The translations under genes and the position numbers were made by a program. From Oscillospiraceae bacterium (GTDB taxonomy: Bacteria > Bacillota > Clostridia > Oscillospirales > Oscillospiraceae): 53,075 nt of DNA. The stretch covers positions 1-53,075 of the forward strand of contig JAFQZI010000081.1 in assembly GCA_017406005.1 (NCBI GenBank), written 5' to 3'. Shown piece by piece: positions 25,156 to 33,491 of the stretch; the stretch's first letter is position 1; every line of letters begins with the position of its first letter. A model generated the notes under the pieces. The model was given only the letters and a program-made list of their open reading frames with translations, was not told where the DNA came from and did no database searches.

Positions 25156-26232
25156 ATGGAAAAAATGAAAAAAGGTGTCCGCCTTGATCACATCTCCAAA
25201 ATCTACCAGGATCCCAAAACAGGTAAAGATTTCTATGCCGTAAAGGACACCTCACTGACCATTGAGCCGGGCTCCTTTGTTACACTTTTAGGCCCATCGG
25301 GATGCGGGAAAACGACGACCTTGCGCATGATAGCCGGATTTGAGAGCCCAGATGAAGGAGAAATCTATCTTGGGGATGAACCAATCAATGAACTGACACC
25401 GAACAAACGTGACACAGCAATGGTTTTCCAGAGTTATGCGCTGCTGCCGCATTACAATGTTTTTGACAACGTGGCGTATGGCTTGAAGCTACGTAAAGTT
25501 CCGAAAGATGAGATCAGAGAACGTGTGTTGAAAATTCTGGATCTTGTAGAACTTTCTGGAATGGAAGCTCGTATGACCAACCAGCTTTCCGGCGGTCAGC
25601 AGCAGCGCGTTGCGCTGGCTCGAGCCCTTGTGATAGAACCTTCTGTGTTGCTGTTTGATGAACCGCTTTCCAACCTTGATGCTAAGCTTCGAGTCTCTAT
25701 GAGAACGGAGATTCGTCGTATTCAGCAGGAGGTTGGCATCACGGCTATTTATGTAACGCACGACCAGAGCGAAGCAATGGCTTTGTCTGATAAAATCATT
25801 ATTATGAACAAAGGCGTTGTTGCTCAGATGGGCACTCCACAGGAAATTTATTACCACCCGGTGGATGAATTCGTGGCAGACTTTATCGGAGAAGCAAACT
25901 TCCTCAAAGGGGAAATGACCGGGAAGAACGGATCTTACGCGATGTTGAATGTGGAAGGCACTGATGTAAAGGTTGAAAGCAATAATCGGATGGAATCAGG
26001 CAAGGATTATACACTTGTTCTTCGGCCGGAAGCTGCCAGTCTTGCCGACAGTGGCGGTATGCCCTGTAAAGTTGTCCTGAGCTGCTTTATGGGCTCCTAT
26101 CAGAACTATCATGTGATGGTCGGGAATACTCTTGTAAAGCTGGAAGAACATAATCCTAAAAACAAACACATCTATAATGTCGGAGAAACTTGTTCATTGG
26201 TATTTGAGCCGGAATCCGTCCATGTTTTGTAA
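25156..26232 (+). CDS. ABC importer B ATP-binding protein
   Basis: The 358-residue ATPase has Walker A GPSGCGKTTT, Q-loop VFQSYALLPH, signature LSGGQQQRVALARAL, Walker B VLLFDEPLSNLDAKLR and H-loop YVTHDQSEA, followed by a TOBE-type C-terminal domain (about 245-358). It is the last gene of importer B, with AGGAGG before ATG 25156. A terminator follows at 26241. Confidence 0.95.
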   Translation: MEKMKKGVRLDHISKIYQDPKTGKDFYAVKDTSLTIEPGSFVTLLGPSGCGKTTTLRMIAGFESPDEGEIYLGDEPINELTPNKRDTAMVFQSYALLPHYNVFDNVAYGLKLRKVPKDEIRERVLKILDLVELSGMEARMTNQLSGGQQQRVALARALVIEPSVLLFDEPLSNLDAKLRVSMRTEIRRIQQEVGITAIYVTHDQSEAMALSDKIIIMNKGVVAQMGTPQEIYYHPVDEFVADFIGEANFLKGEMTGKNGSYAMLNVEGTDVKVESNNRMESGKDYTLVLRPEAASLADSGGMPCKVVLSCFMGSYQNYHVMVGNTLVKLEEHNPKNKHIYNVGETCSLVFEPESVHVL

Positions 26233-26240
26233 ATGAAATA

Positions 26241-26267
26241 AGCCGCCTGGGTTTTCAGGCGGCTTTC
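26241..26267 (+). terminator. Terminator of importer B operon
   Basis: Stem AGCCGCCTG / CAGGCGGCT with loop GGTTTT, then TTTC-type tail. Confidence 0.75.
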
Positions 26268-26381
26268 AACAATTCTATAAACTAACATAATGAACAAAAA
26301 AGGTCAACAACAAATACTGAAATAAAAAAATATTCGTCGATATATACAAAAACGGACTATAAAATTTGGCTATTCTGCCAA

Positions 26382-26410
26382 TTGATAAGCAAAAAAAATA
26401 ATGCTATAGT
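26382..26410 (+). promoter_or_regulatory. Promoter of a leader or small RNA ahead of the IMPase-family gene
   Basis: -35 TTGATA (26382-26387), a 17-bp spacer rich in A, and -10 TATAGT (26405-26410). Bases 26268-26381 are AT-rich with no gene seen. Confidence 0.6.
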
Positions 26411-26416
26411 ATAATC

Positions 26417-26671
26417 ACAACAGAGATAAATACTTCCTACATAAAAGAAGCCGCAAAGGTCAGACTCAAGGAAATATTCCAACGCTATGATGATCCCGCA
26501 TAAGGGAATAAAAATGATTTAAGAGAAGCGTATTGAGAATGGATTTCAGAGTGAAGCGGCAGTAAAAGAAGGAAAGAGAGGTAACCAGGATGCTAGATAT
26601 CAAGATTTCAGAGAAATAACCCTTGGCTGTTGCAGGTGAAAGATGCAATGGTCAAGGGTTATTTCGTTTTT
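26417..26671 (+). ncRNA. Candidate leader RNA with attenuator, or independent small RNA
   Basis: About 250 bases lie between the promoter above and a strong terminator hairpin: AAATAACCCTTG (26614-26625) pairs with CAAGGGTTATTT (26653-26664), followed by CGTTTTTA. A short reading frame with a GAGAGG site begins at ATG 26590 (MLDIKISEK) and stops at TAA 26617-26619, inside the 5' arm of the hairpin, which is the geometry of translational attenuation. I match no known riboswitch. No long protein fits this stretch. Confidence 0.45.
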
Positions 26672-26772
26672 ATGGGGATTTTCCGAAGCGATGATTCAGG
26701 AAACAACATCAGTTCCGATTTTCCGGCAAGCAGGAACAGCTATGATGGGAAATGAGACAGGGAGGCAAAGTC

Positions 26773-27582
26773 TTGGAGTATCCGGTTGAAAACATTGAAA
26801 AGAACAGAGCAGCGATTGAGCAAATAATACGTAACGCAGGTCAGTACATGATAGACCATCCTCCGCAGGTCCGGGAAGTACACAAAAAAGCCGGGCAGGC
26901 TAATTTTGTTACTGATGAAGATGTCATAATCCAGAGAAATCTGATGGCAGAATTTGAAAAGATGTTTCCGTCCTGCAGCTTTTATGGAGAGGAAGAAACT
27001 GCAGGGAACAGCAAAAACGGTAAAGAAGGGCTTTGTTTTTTTATTGATCCGATTGATGGAACTACCAATTATATCTTCGGATATAACCACAGCTGCGTTT
27101 CTGTCGGGGTAGGATATAATGCGGCAATTATTGCTGGGTTTGTCTACAATCCATACGCAAATACGTTTTACTCAGCTGTACGCGGGCATGGAGCGATGTT
27201 AAACGGAAAGCCGCTTCAGATCCGGAATTCCCCCATTTCAGAAGGCATTGTGTCTTTCGGATGTGCCAGATACAATGAAGGGAACACAGATGCACTTTTT
27301 CAGATTGCGAAAGAGCTGTATCTTGGGAGTCTCTCCATCCGGGAAGGGGGCTCGGCGGCATTGGATATCTGCCGGGTTGCGGCAGGCGCAAATGTCGTTT
27401 ATCTGGAGCTGAAATTGAATCCGTATGATTATGCGGCAGCAAGCGTTATTGTGGAAGAAGCGGGAGGTGTTATTGCACAAGTAGACGGCAGCCAGATCAC
27501 ATTGGATAAGCCCTGTTCTATTCTTGCAGGGACGAGGAAAGCAGCAGAGGAAGTCAGGGCTATTTGCAGCAAATACCTGTAA
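26773..27582 (+). CDS. Inositol-monophosphatase family phosphatase
   Basis: The 269-residue protein has the metal-site motifs of the family: FYGEEET, FFIDPIDGTTNYIFGYNHSCVS, and the C-terminal LNPYDYAAASVIVEEAGG. Members dephosphorylate inositol monophosphates, fructose-1,6-bisphosphate or 3'-phosphoadenosine phosphates with Mg2+; the substrate is not decided. Start: ATG 26752 opens the frame, but a GGGAGG lies inside that extension and sits 8 bases before TTG 26773, so the TTG is preferred. Expression may depend on read-through of the terminator at 26614-26671. Confidence 0.85.
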   Translation: MEYPVENIEKNRAAIEQIIRNAGQYMIDHPPQVREVHKKAGQANFVTDEDVIIQRNLMAEFEKMFPSCSFYGEEETAGNSKNGKEGLCFFIDPIDGTTNYIFGYNHSCVSVGVGYNAAIIAGFVYNPYANTFYSAVRGHGAMLNGKPLQIRNSPISEGIVSFGCARYNEGNTDALFQIAKELYLGSLSIREGGSAALDICRVAAGANVVYLELKLNPYDYAAASVIVEEAGGVIAQVDGSQITLDKPCSILAGTRKAAEEVRAICSKYL

Positions 27583-27608
27583 GATAAAACATTTACTGGA
27601 AAAAACAG

Positions 27609-27636
27609 TTGACAAATCCATATTATATGATAAAAT
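27609..27636 (+). promoter_or_regulatory. Sigma-A promoter of the TrxR-like/thioredoxin/OhrR operon
   Basis: -35 TTGACA (27609-27614), a 16-bp spacer, and -10 TAAAAT (27631-27636). Confidence 0.7.
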
Positions 27637-27675
27637 AATATTTGATAAAATAAATAAAGCGCAGAGGATCTCTGA

Positions 27676-28542
27676 ATGGAACGATATGATATTGCTGTGA
27701 TAGGCACCGGACCGGCGGGACTTTCCGCAGCGATTACGGCCACGATCAGGAACAAAAAAGTGCTGTTGCTTGGCAGCAAAGAACTGAGCGCAAAACTGGG
27801 AAAAGCGCATGAGATTCAGAATTATCTCGGTTTTCCCTCTGTAAAGGGAGAAGACCTTGCAGCAGCATTTCAGAATCATCTGAATCAGATGGGTATCAAA
27901 ATTACTGAGAAGCGGATTAATGCCGTTTATTCTATGGGCGAGTATTTTGCCCTGCAATCCGGAGAAGAAATGCTGGAAGCGTTTGCGGTTATTCTTGCAA
28001 CCGGGGTTGTGCAGGGAAAACCGCTTCCGGGGGAAGAAGAGTTGCTCGGGCGAGGCGTCAGTTACTGTGCCACCTGTGATGCTCCTCTCTATCGTGGGAA
28101 GACAGTTGGAGTGATTGGATACAGCCCGCGGGAAGAAGCAGAAGCTGCTTTCCTTTCTGAAGTGTGCAGCGAAGTATTATATTTTCCGATGTACAGAGAA
28201 GAGACAACATTGCCTGAAACCGTTTACGTTAAGCGGGAAAAGGTTATTGCAGTGGAAAAACGCGAAAACCGCAAAGCTATTCTTACCGCGGGAAATGAAT
28301 ACACGGTTGATGGTGTTTTTATTCTTCGTGAAGCAGTATCTCCGGGGCAGCTCGTGCCGGGGCTGCCGACGGCTGGTCCCCATGTTACGGTGAATCGCAG
28401 CATGGAAGCAGGTATCCCCGGAGTGTTTGCCTGCGGAGATCTCACAGGAACGCCTTATCAATATATCAAGGCAGCGGGGGAAGGTAATATTGCTGCACTC
28501 AGCGCCGTGAGTTATCTGGATCAGAAGAAACTGGCAAAATGA
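27676..28542 (+). CDS. Thioredoxin-reductase-like flavoprotein lacking canonical NADPH motifs
   Basis: The 288-residue protein has the FAD motif GTGPAGLSAA (residues 10-19), the redox-active pair in GVSYCATCDAPLYRGK, and the C-terminal FAD motif GVFACGDLTGTPYQYIKAAGEG, all as in bacterial thioredoxin reductases. The NADPH site is not canonical: the expected GGGNSAxEEA reads GYSPREEAEA, and the HRRxxxR phosphate-binding motif is missing (PMYREETTLPE in that region). From memory, ferredoxin-dependent flavin thioredoxin reductases of clostridia have lost just these motifs. Inference: electrons come from ferredoxin or another donor, not NADPH. It is co-transcribed with thioredoxin, 27 bases downstream. 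Confidence 0.85.
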   Translation: MERYDIAVIGTGPAGLSAAITATIRNKKVLLLGSKELSAKLGKAHEIQNYLGFPSVKGEDLAAAFQNHLNQMGIKITEKRINAVYSMGEYFALQSGEEMLEAFAVILATGVVQGKPLPGEEELLGRGVSYCATCDAPLYRGKTVGVIGYSPREEAEAAFLSEVCSEVLYFPMYREETTLPETVYVKREKVIAVEKRENRKAILTAGNEYTVDGVFILREAVSPGQLVPGLPTAGPHVTVNRSMEAGIPGVFACGDLTGTPYQYIKAAGEGNIAALSAVSYLDQKKLAK

Positions 28543-28569
28543 ATATGGAATAAAAAAGGAGAATAAAAA

Positions 28570-28884
28570 ATGGTTAAAAAAATCAATGCAGAACAATTTG
28601 AACTGGAGGCAAAGAAAAGCGCAGTTGCTGTGGTAGATTTTTCCGCGACCTGGTGCGGACCTTGCAGGATGTTGGCTCCTGTGCTGGAAGCAGTAAGCGA
28701 AAAGCTTGGGGACAGAGTTGATTTCTACAATGTAGATGTAGATGAAGCACCTGAACTTGCCGGTGCTTATAGGGTTAACTCAGTTCCTTGCCTGGTGCTG
28801 ATGAAAAACGGCAGTTTTGCAGATCAGTCCATCGGTTTCAAGCCCGAGCCAATGATCACAGCATGGATTGAGAGCAACCTGTAA
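28570..28884 (+). CDS. trxA: Thioredoxin
   Basis: The 104-residue protein carries the active site WCGPC (C29, C32), then DVDEAPELAGAYRVNSVPCLVLMKNG with the cis-Pro region. It is a disulfide reductant in the cytosol, presumably recharged by the adjacent TrxR-like flavoprotein. AAGGAG lies before ATG 28570. The MarR-family gene begins at the base after its stop. Confidence 0.95.
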   Translation: MVKKINAEQFELEAKKSAVAVVDFSATWCGPCRMLAPVLEAVSEKLGDRVDFYNVDVDEAPELAGAYRVNSVPCLVLMKNGSFADQSIGFKPEPMITAWIESNL

Positions 28885-29340
28885 GTGAAAGCGGAAGATC
28901 AAAGGCAGAGTGAGGCTATACCGCAGCTGCTGCTGGATGGGCAGTTATGCTTCCCATTGTATGCTGCAGCACGCAAGGTGGTTAACCACTATACGCCGTA
29001 TTTAAAGCCGTTCGGCATCACCTATACGCAGTATATTGTGCTGCTCGCGCTTTGGGAAGCGGAACGTGCAACAGTGGGATGGCTTTGCAGCAGGTTGTAT
29101 CTTGACAACGGTACGATTACACCGCTGCTGAAGAAAATGGAAGAAACAGGGTTGGTTGTCCGCAGCCGTTCCAGACAGGATGAACGGGTAGTCACAGTTG
29201 AAGTGACAGAAAAAGGCTGGCTGCTTCGGGACGCAATCAAAGATGTTCCTTTTCAGGTAGGAGGTTGTGTTCCTTTGGAACAGGAAGAAGCCTATACGCT
29301 GTATCGGCTTCTGTACAAACTTCTGGAAGGGATTGAGTAA
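28885..29340 (+). CDS. MarR-family regulator, OhrR-type (organic peroxide sensor)
   Basis: The 151-residue winged-helix protein starts at GTG 28885, immediately after the thioredoxin stop. The N-terminal segment LDGQLCFPLYAAARKVV places a cysteine at residue 22, the reactive position of OhrR repressors (usually NQLCFALY). The middle segment YLDNGTITPLLKKMEETGLVVRSRSRQDERVV is the DNA-binding wing and helix pattern. Inference: oxidation of Cys22 by hydroperoxides releases the repressor from DNA, probably controlling its own operon with thioredoxin and the reductase. No Ohr peroxidase gene is nearby. Confidence 0.88.
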   Translation: MKAEDQRQSEAIPQLLLDGQLCFPLYAAARKVVNHYTPYLKPFGITYTQYIVLLALWEAERATVGWLCSRLYLDNGTITPLLKKMEETGLVVRSRSRQDERVVTVEVTEKGWLLRDAIKDVPFQVGGCVPLEQEEAYTLYRLLYKLLEGIE

Positions 29341-29386
29341 CAAACGACACGCACAGACTGGTTTCAGCCTGTGCGTGTCGTTTGTT
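29339..29386. terminator. Long bidirectional terminator between OhrR-type gene and clpB
   Basis: A perfect 18-bp stem (29339-29356 with 29369-29386) has a 12-base loop. It serves both convergent genes. Confidence 0.85.
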
Positions 29387-29407
29387 ATCACAAAAGATTT
29401 TCAAACA

Positions 29408-32008
29408 TTATGAATCCAGATCGCGTACTGTCTCGCAGACGAGTTCGCCATCTCTCACGTCGATCATGAGAATGGTGCCTGCGGCTAAATCACCGGAGAG
29501 AATAGTTTTGGCAATCAGTGTTTCTACGCTGCTCTGCAGATAACGGCGCAGAGGACGTGCACCATACAACGGGTCAAATCCGCGATCAATGATAAGTTCT
29601 TTCGCTTCCGGAGTAATCTCAAGGGACAAGCTGCGATCTGCCAGCCGCTCACGGAGAGAAGTAACCATGATGTCGATAATACCATCAAGGTTTTCTCGTG
29701 TAAGAGGATGGAAGAGGATTGTTTCATCAAGCCTGTTGAGAAATTCCGGACGGAAAGTACGCCTGAGTTCTGCAGAAACGGCTGCCTGCGCTTCAGGAGT
29801 AATATTGCCGTTTTCATCAATCCCGTCCAGTAGATACTGGCTGCCGAGGTTGGAAGTAAGGATAATAATCGTGTTCTTGAAGTCGACGGTGCGGCCCTGT
29901 GAATCGGTAATTCTGCCGTCGTCCAGAATCTGAAGCAAAATGTTGAAGACGTCAGGATGTGCTTTCTCAATTTCATCAAAGAGAACAACACTGTATGGCT
30001 TTCTACGTACAGCCTCTGTCAGCTGGCCGCCTTCATCATACCCCACATATCCCGGAGGGGCCCCGATCAGACGGGAGACGGAGAACTTTTCCATATACTC
30101 TGTCATATCAATTCTGACGATGTTGTGTTCATCATCAAACAGGCATTCAGCCAGAGATTTCGCAAGCTCCGTTTTGCCTACGCCCGTGGGACCTAAAAAC
30201 AGGAAAGAGCCAATCGGTTTGTTCGGGTCTGAGATACCTGCACGCGAACGCAGAATTGCTTCCGTCACTTTCTGAACAGCTTCGTCTTGGCCAATCAGAC
30301 GCTTATGCAGAAATTCATCCAGATGCAGGATCTTTTCGCGTTCTCCTTCCATCAGCTTGGATACTGGTATTCCGGTCCACTTTGCTACGATGGCTGAGAT
30401 TTCTTCCTCCGTCACGGTGTCATGCACCATAGTGTTAGCTTCACGAGCTTCAGACAGCTTTTCTGCTTCGGCAAGCTGCTTTTCCAGAGCAGGGAGGTCA
30501 GAATAACGAAGTTTTGCCGCTTTTTCATATTCATACATGCGTTGGGCATTTTCTATATCAGCATGCATCTTTTCGATTTCCGCTTTAAGCTTTTTGACAT
30601 TGTCAACACTGTCCTTTTCTTCTTCCCAGCGTGCTTTTTTCGCATTGAAGTCTTCTTTCAGGTTGGCAAGATCCTCACGCAGTTTGGCAAGCCGATCCTG
30701 AGAGAGGCGGTCCTCTTCTTTCTTGAGGGCCATCTCTTCAATTTCCAGCCGCATAATTTCGCGGCGGATATCGTCCAGCTCGGCCGGCATGGAATCGATC
30801 TCCGTACGAATCATAGCGCAGGCTTCATCGACAAGGTCGATAGCCTTATCCGGCAGGAAACGGTCAGTGATATAGCGGTTTGAGAGGGTTGCTGCTGCAA
30901 CCAGGGCATTGTCGTGGATTCTTACACCATGATATACTTCATAGCGTTCTTTAAGCCCTCTGAGAATGGAAATGGTGTCTTCCACAGTAGGTTCATCCAC
31001 CTGGACCGGCTGGAAGCGCCTTTCGAGAGCAGCGTCTTTTTCAATATATTTCCGATACTCATCTAAAGTGGTTGCTCCGATGCAGTGAAGCTCACCTCTT
31101 GCCAGCATCGGCTTAAGCAGGTTTCCGGCATCCATGCTGCCCTCTGTTTTGCCTGCGCCGACGATTGTATGCAGCTCGTCTATGAAGAGGATGATTTGTC
31201 CTTCACTCTTCCTGATTTCATCCAGAACGGCTTTCAGACGTTCCTCAAATTCTCCACGGTATTTTGCCCCTGCGATCAGCGCACCCATATCCAGAGCAAA
31301 AATGGTTTTGTCCTTCAGCCCTTCCGGGACGTCTCCGCGCACAATACGCTGTGCAAGGCCTTCAGCAATAGCAGTTTTTCCTACGCCCGGCATACCGATC
31401 AGAACAGGGTTGTTCTTTGTTTTCCGGGAGAGAATTCGGATAACATTTCTGATTTCAGCATCTCTTCCGATCACAGGGTCAAGCTCGTTTTCACGGGCAC
31501 GCTTTACAAGATCCGTGCCATATTTCGTGAGAGCATCGTAGGTGCTTTCTGGATTATCCCCGGTGACGGGAGACGTTTTGACCTTTGAGAGCTCTACAGT
31601 AAAACGTGCTTTGTTGATCCCGTGGCTGTCAAAAATGCGTTTGATAGCGGCGGTAGGAGAAGCAAAGATCCCGATCATCAGATGTTCTACGGAAGTGTAT
31701 TCATCTCCCATTGACTTTGCGGCCTTTTCTGCTGCAGAGATGATTCTTCCGGTTTCAGAAGAGAGGTAAACCTCTGCACCTGCGCCAACTTTCGGGAAGC
31801 CGGAAATCACGGTGTCGAGTTCAGAGAGGACAAGGTTGCAATCTACACCCATCTTTCCGAGAAGTGATGGGATCAAGCCGCCGTCCTGATCGACAAGAGC
31901 ATAGAGCAGGTGCTCCGGCATAATATAATTATTTCTGTTTTCCTGTGCCATGGCCTGAGCGGTCTGCACAGCTTCCAATGTTTTTTGTGTAAAATTTTGA
32001 GCGTTCAT
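29408..32008 (-). CDS. clpB: ATP-dependent disaggregase ClpB
   Basis: The 866-residue protein has the full ClpB plan: N-domain beginning MNAQNFTQKTLEAVQTAQAMA, first AAA domain (GMPGVGKTAIAEGL, Walker B LFIDELHTIVGAG), the long coiled-coil M-domain (about residues 400-530, from RREIMRLEIEEMALKKEED on), and second AAA domain (FLFLGPTGVGKTELAKSLAE, VLFDEIEKAHPDVFN). It works with DnaK to recover aggregated proteins. A TTG two codons upstream is in frame, but ATG 32008 fits the AAGGAG site. It lies 39 bases downstream of a ribbon-helix-helix gene on the same strand. No CIRCE element or clear CtsR repeat is seen in front of either. Confidence 0.96.
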   Translation of the reverse strand: MNAQNFTQKTLEAVQTAQAMAQENRNNYIMPEHLLYALVDQDGGLIPSLLGKMGVDCNLVLSELDTVISGFPKVGAGAEVYLSSETGRIISAAEKAAKSMGDEYTSVEHLMIGIFASPTAAIKRIFDSHGINKARFTVELSKVKTSPVTGDNPESTYDALTKYGTDLVKRARENELDPVIGRDAEIRNVIRILSRKTKNNPVLIGMPGVGKTAIAEGLAQRIVRGDVPEGLKDKTIFALDMGALIAGAKYRGEFEERLKAVLDEIRKSEGQIILFIDELHTIVGAGKTEGSMDAGNLLKPMLARGELHCIGATTLDEYRKYIEKDAALERRFQPVQVDEPTVEDTISILRGLKERYEVYHGVRIHDNALVAAATLSNRYITDRFLPDKAIDLVDEACAMIRTEIDSMPAELDDIRREIMRLEIEEMALKKEEDRLSQDRLAKLREDLANLKEDFNAKKARWEEEKDSVDNVKKLKAEIEKMHADIENAQRMYEYEKAAKLRYSDLPALEKQLAEAEKLSEAREANTMVHDTVTEEEISAIVAKWTGIPVSKLMEGEREKILHLDEFLHKRLIGQDEAVQKVTEAILRSRAGISDPNKPIGSFLFLGPTGVGKTELAKSLAECLFDDEHNIVRIDMTEYMEKFSVSRLIGAPPGYVGYDEGGQLTEAVRRKPYSVVLFDEIEKAHPDVFNILLQILDDGRITDSQGRTVDFKNTIIILTSNLGSQYLLDGIDENGNITPEAQAAVSAELRRTFRPEFLNRLDETILFHPLTRENLDGIIDIMVTSLRERLADRSLSLEITPEAKELIIDRGFDPLYGARPLRRYLQSSVETLIAKTILSGDLAAGTILMIDVRDGELVCETVRDLDS

Positions 32009-32047
32009 AATCAAAATCTCCTTTCCCTACAGATGGATAAGCAGCAA

Positions 32048-32695
32048 TCAGAAGTGGATATTTGAGTTGGTCAGATAGGAATAGTAGGCGGCTTCGATCG
32101 CATGTGCATCATATCGTCCTGTAAGCCAGCCTTTCATCATCTTATCGAACAAACGGATATATTCTGCCAGAGAAGATGCCAACTCATCGCTTGTACAGGT
32201 CCTGTCCGGGACTGTGATTGTACGGACAAATTTGCCGTCATAAAGAGCATATTCTATTTTGGTGCTGAGTCTCTGAGCCAGATGGGCATCCTCGATACTC
32301 TTCCAAAGACGGAAGAAATCTGTCATTCCGTCAATCAGTGCAGGTGACTGTGTTCGAAATAGAACGGATAGCGCACCGATCGTGTCCCCGCTGCCTTTGT
32401 AAAGTTCGACTTCGTACTTGATTGTCGGACGGTACTTATATTCCAGAGAACTCTTCAGCGAAAGAGAATAGCTGTGCGGCGCAAAAAACGGAACAAGGTC
32501 GCCGGACGGCTGCATCAGTTCCTGAATGGCTGACAGTATATCATTGATCCGCCGCTCCGGGGTGGTGTAATTGACATATTCTGCCAGAATCTCATTGATA
32601 AGATTGGAGCGGTTTGTTCCAAGCCGGTGCGCAAGGGCATCCACTTCGCGCACTACTTCATCATTCAGCATCAGGCTGTAAAGAGTTTTCTTCAC
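32048..32695 (-). CDS. Ribbon-helix-helix (CopG-like) domain protein, 215 aa, cotranscribed with clpB
   Basis: Residues about 5-45 (YSLMLNDEVVREVDALAHRLGTNRSNLINEILAEYVN) form a ribbon-helix-helix DNA-binding motif. The remaining 170 residues are not recognised and contain a beta-rich segment (SSLEYKYRPTIKYEVELYKG). The start is GTG 32695 with GAGGTGAT 6 bases upstream; -10 TATAAT lies at 32735-32730. It ends 39 bases before clpB. Inference: a regulator of the clpB operon, possibly autoregulating, in place of CtsR/HrcA control. Confidence 0.7.
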   Translation of the reverse strand: MKKTLYSLMLNDEVVREVDALAHRLGTNRSNLINEILAEYVNYTTPERRINDILSAIQELMQPSGDLVPFFAPHSYSLSLKSSLEYKYRPTIKYEVELYKGSGDTIGALSVLFRTQSPALIDGMTDFFRLWKSIEDAHLAQRLSTKIEYALYDGKFVRTITVPDRTCTSDELASSLAEYIRLFDKMMKGWLTGRYDAHAIEAAYYSYLTNSNIHF

Positions 32696-32829
32696 GGCTG
32701 CATCACCTCTTTTTTCTTTCTTGTTTTGTATTATACACTTGCCGGAGAAAAATGTGTGAATAAATTGTATATATTATTATATAATTTTTAGTACAAATTA
32801 TATTTTGAATTGTCAAATTACGGTTGCTC

Positions 32830-32858
32830 TTGCTTTTTCTTAAGGAATTGTTTATAAT
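32830..32858 (+). promoter_or_regulatory. Promoter of tRNA-Ser
   Basis: -35 TTGCTT (32830-32835), a 17-bp spacer, and -10 TATAAT (32853-32858), 20 bases before the tRNA 5' end. Confidence 0.7.
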
Positions 32859-32877
32859 ACTTTCGCTCTCGCTATAC

Positions 32878-32966
32878 GGAGGTGTATCGAAGTGGTCATA
32901 ACGGCCCCGACTCGAAATCGGGTAATCCCCTAACAGGGACCGTGGGTTCGAATCCCACCGCCTCCG
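32878..32966 (+). tRNA. tRNA-Ser (anticodon CGA)
   Basis: An acceptor stem GGAGGTG (32878-32884) pairs with CGCCTCC (32959-32965), with discriminator G at 32966. The anticodon stem-loop CCCGA-CTCGAAA-TCGGG gives anticodon CGA, reading UCG. A long variable arm (class II tRNA) and T-arm GTGGG-TTCGAAT-CCCAC are present. CCA is not encoded. Confidence 0.95.
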
Positions 32967-32974
32967 CTTTTTTG

Positions 32975-33011
32975 AATCTCGCTTGAAAGGTTTCTTTTGA
33001 GCGGGATTTTT
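32975..33011 (+). terminator. Terminator of tRNA-Ser
   Basis: AATCTCGCT pairs with AGCGGGATT (one G-U) around an inner GAAAG/CTTTT stem, followed by TTTTT. Confidence 0.7.
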
Positions 33012-33038
33012 AAGATTTGGGATCTGAAAGGGGAAGCT

Positions 33039-33470
33039 ATGAACCTCATATCGAAATTCTTTGAGGAGCTTACAACCGAGGAACTGTATGAAATCCTGAA
33101 GGTGAGAACAAAGATCTTTGTTGTGGAACAGAACTGCCCTTATCTGGACCCTGACGGAATGGATTATCAAAGTCTGCATGTTTTTTACGAGGGGAATAAA
33201 CAGGTGCTTGCCTATCTGAGAGCATTTCGAAAGGATGAGGAGACAGTTCAGATGGGGCGTGTCCTCTCGGCAGAGCATGGAAAAGGCTACGGCGGAAAAA
33301 TCCTTACGGAGGGGCTGGAGCAGATCCGGCAAAAAATGAACCCCGGAAAAATCTACATTGAAGCGCAATGTTATGCGACGCATTTTTATGAACGGGAGGG
33401 CTTTCGCATCTGTTCGGAAGAATTCCTGGAAGATGGTATTCCGCACGTCGGGATGATAAAAGAAATGTAA
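33039..33470 (+). CDS. GNAT-family N-acetyltransferase (ElaA-like)
   Basis: The 143-residue protein (MNLISKFFEELTTEELYEILKVRTKIFVVEQNCPY) has the ElaA-type opening LKVRxxIFVVEQxCPY, the acetyl-CoA loop in GRVLSAEHGKGYGGKILTEGL and the end EFLEDGIPHVGMIKEM. The substrate is unknown. The frame opens further upstream inside the tRNA terminator, but ATG 33039 has GGGGAAG before it and the conserved start. No promoter of its own is visible; it may depend on read-through past the tRNA terminator. Confidence 0.88.
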   Translation: MNLISKFFEELTTEELYEILKVRTKIFVVEQNCPYLDPDGMDYQSLHVFYEGNKQVLAYLRAFRKDEETVQMGRVLSAEHGKGYGGKILTEGLEQIRQKMNPGKIYIEAQCYATHFYEREGFRICSEEFLEDGIPHVGMIKEM

Positions 33471-33491
33471 AAAGAAGAAAGGGAAGAGAAA

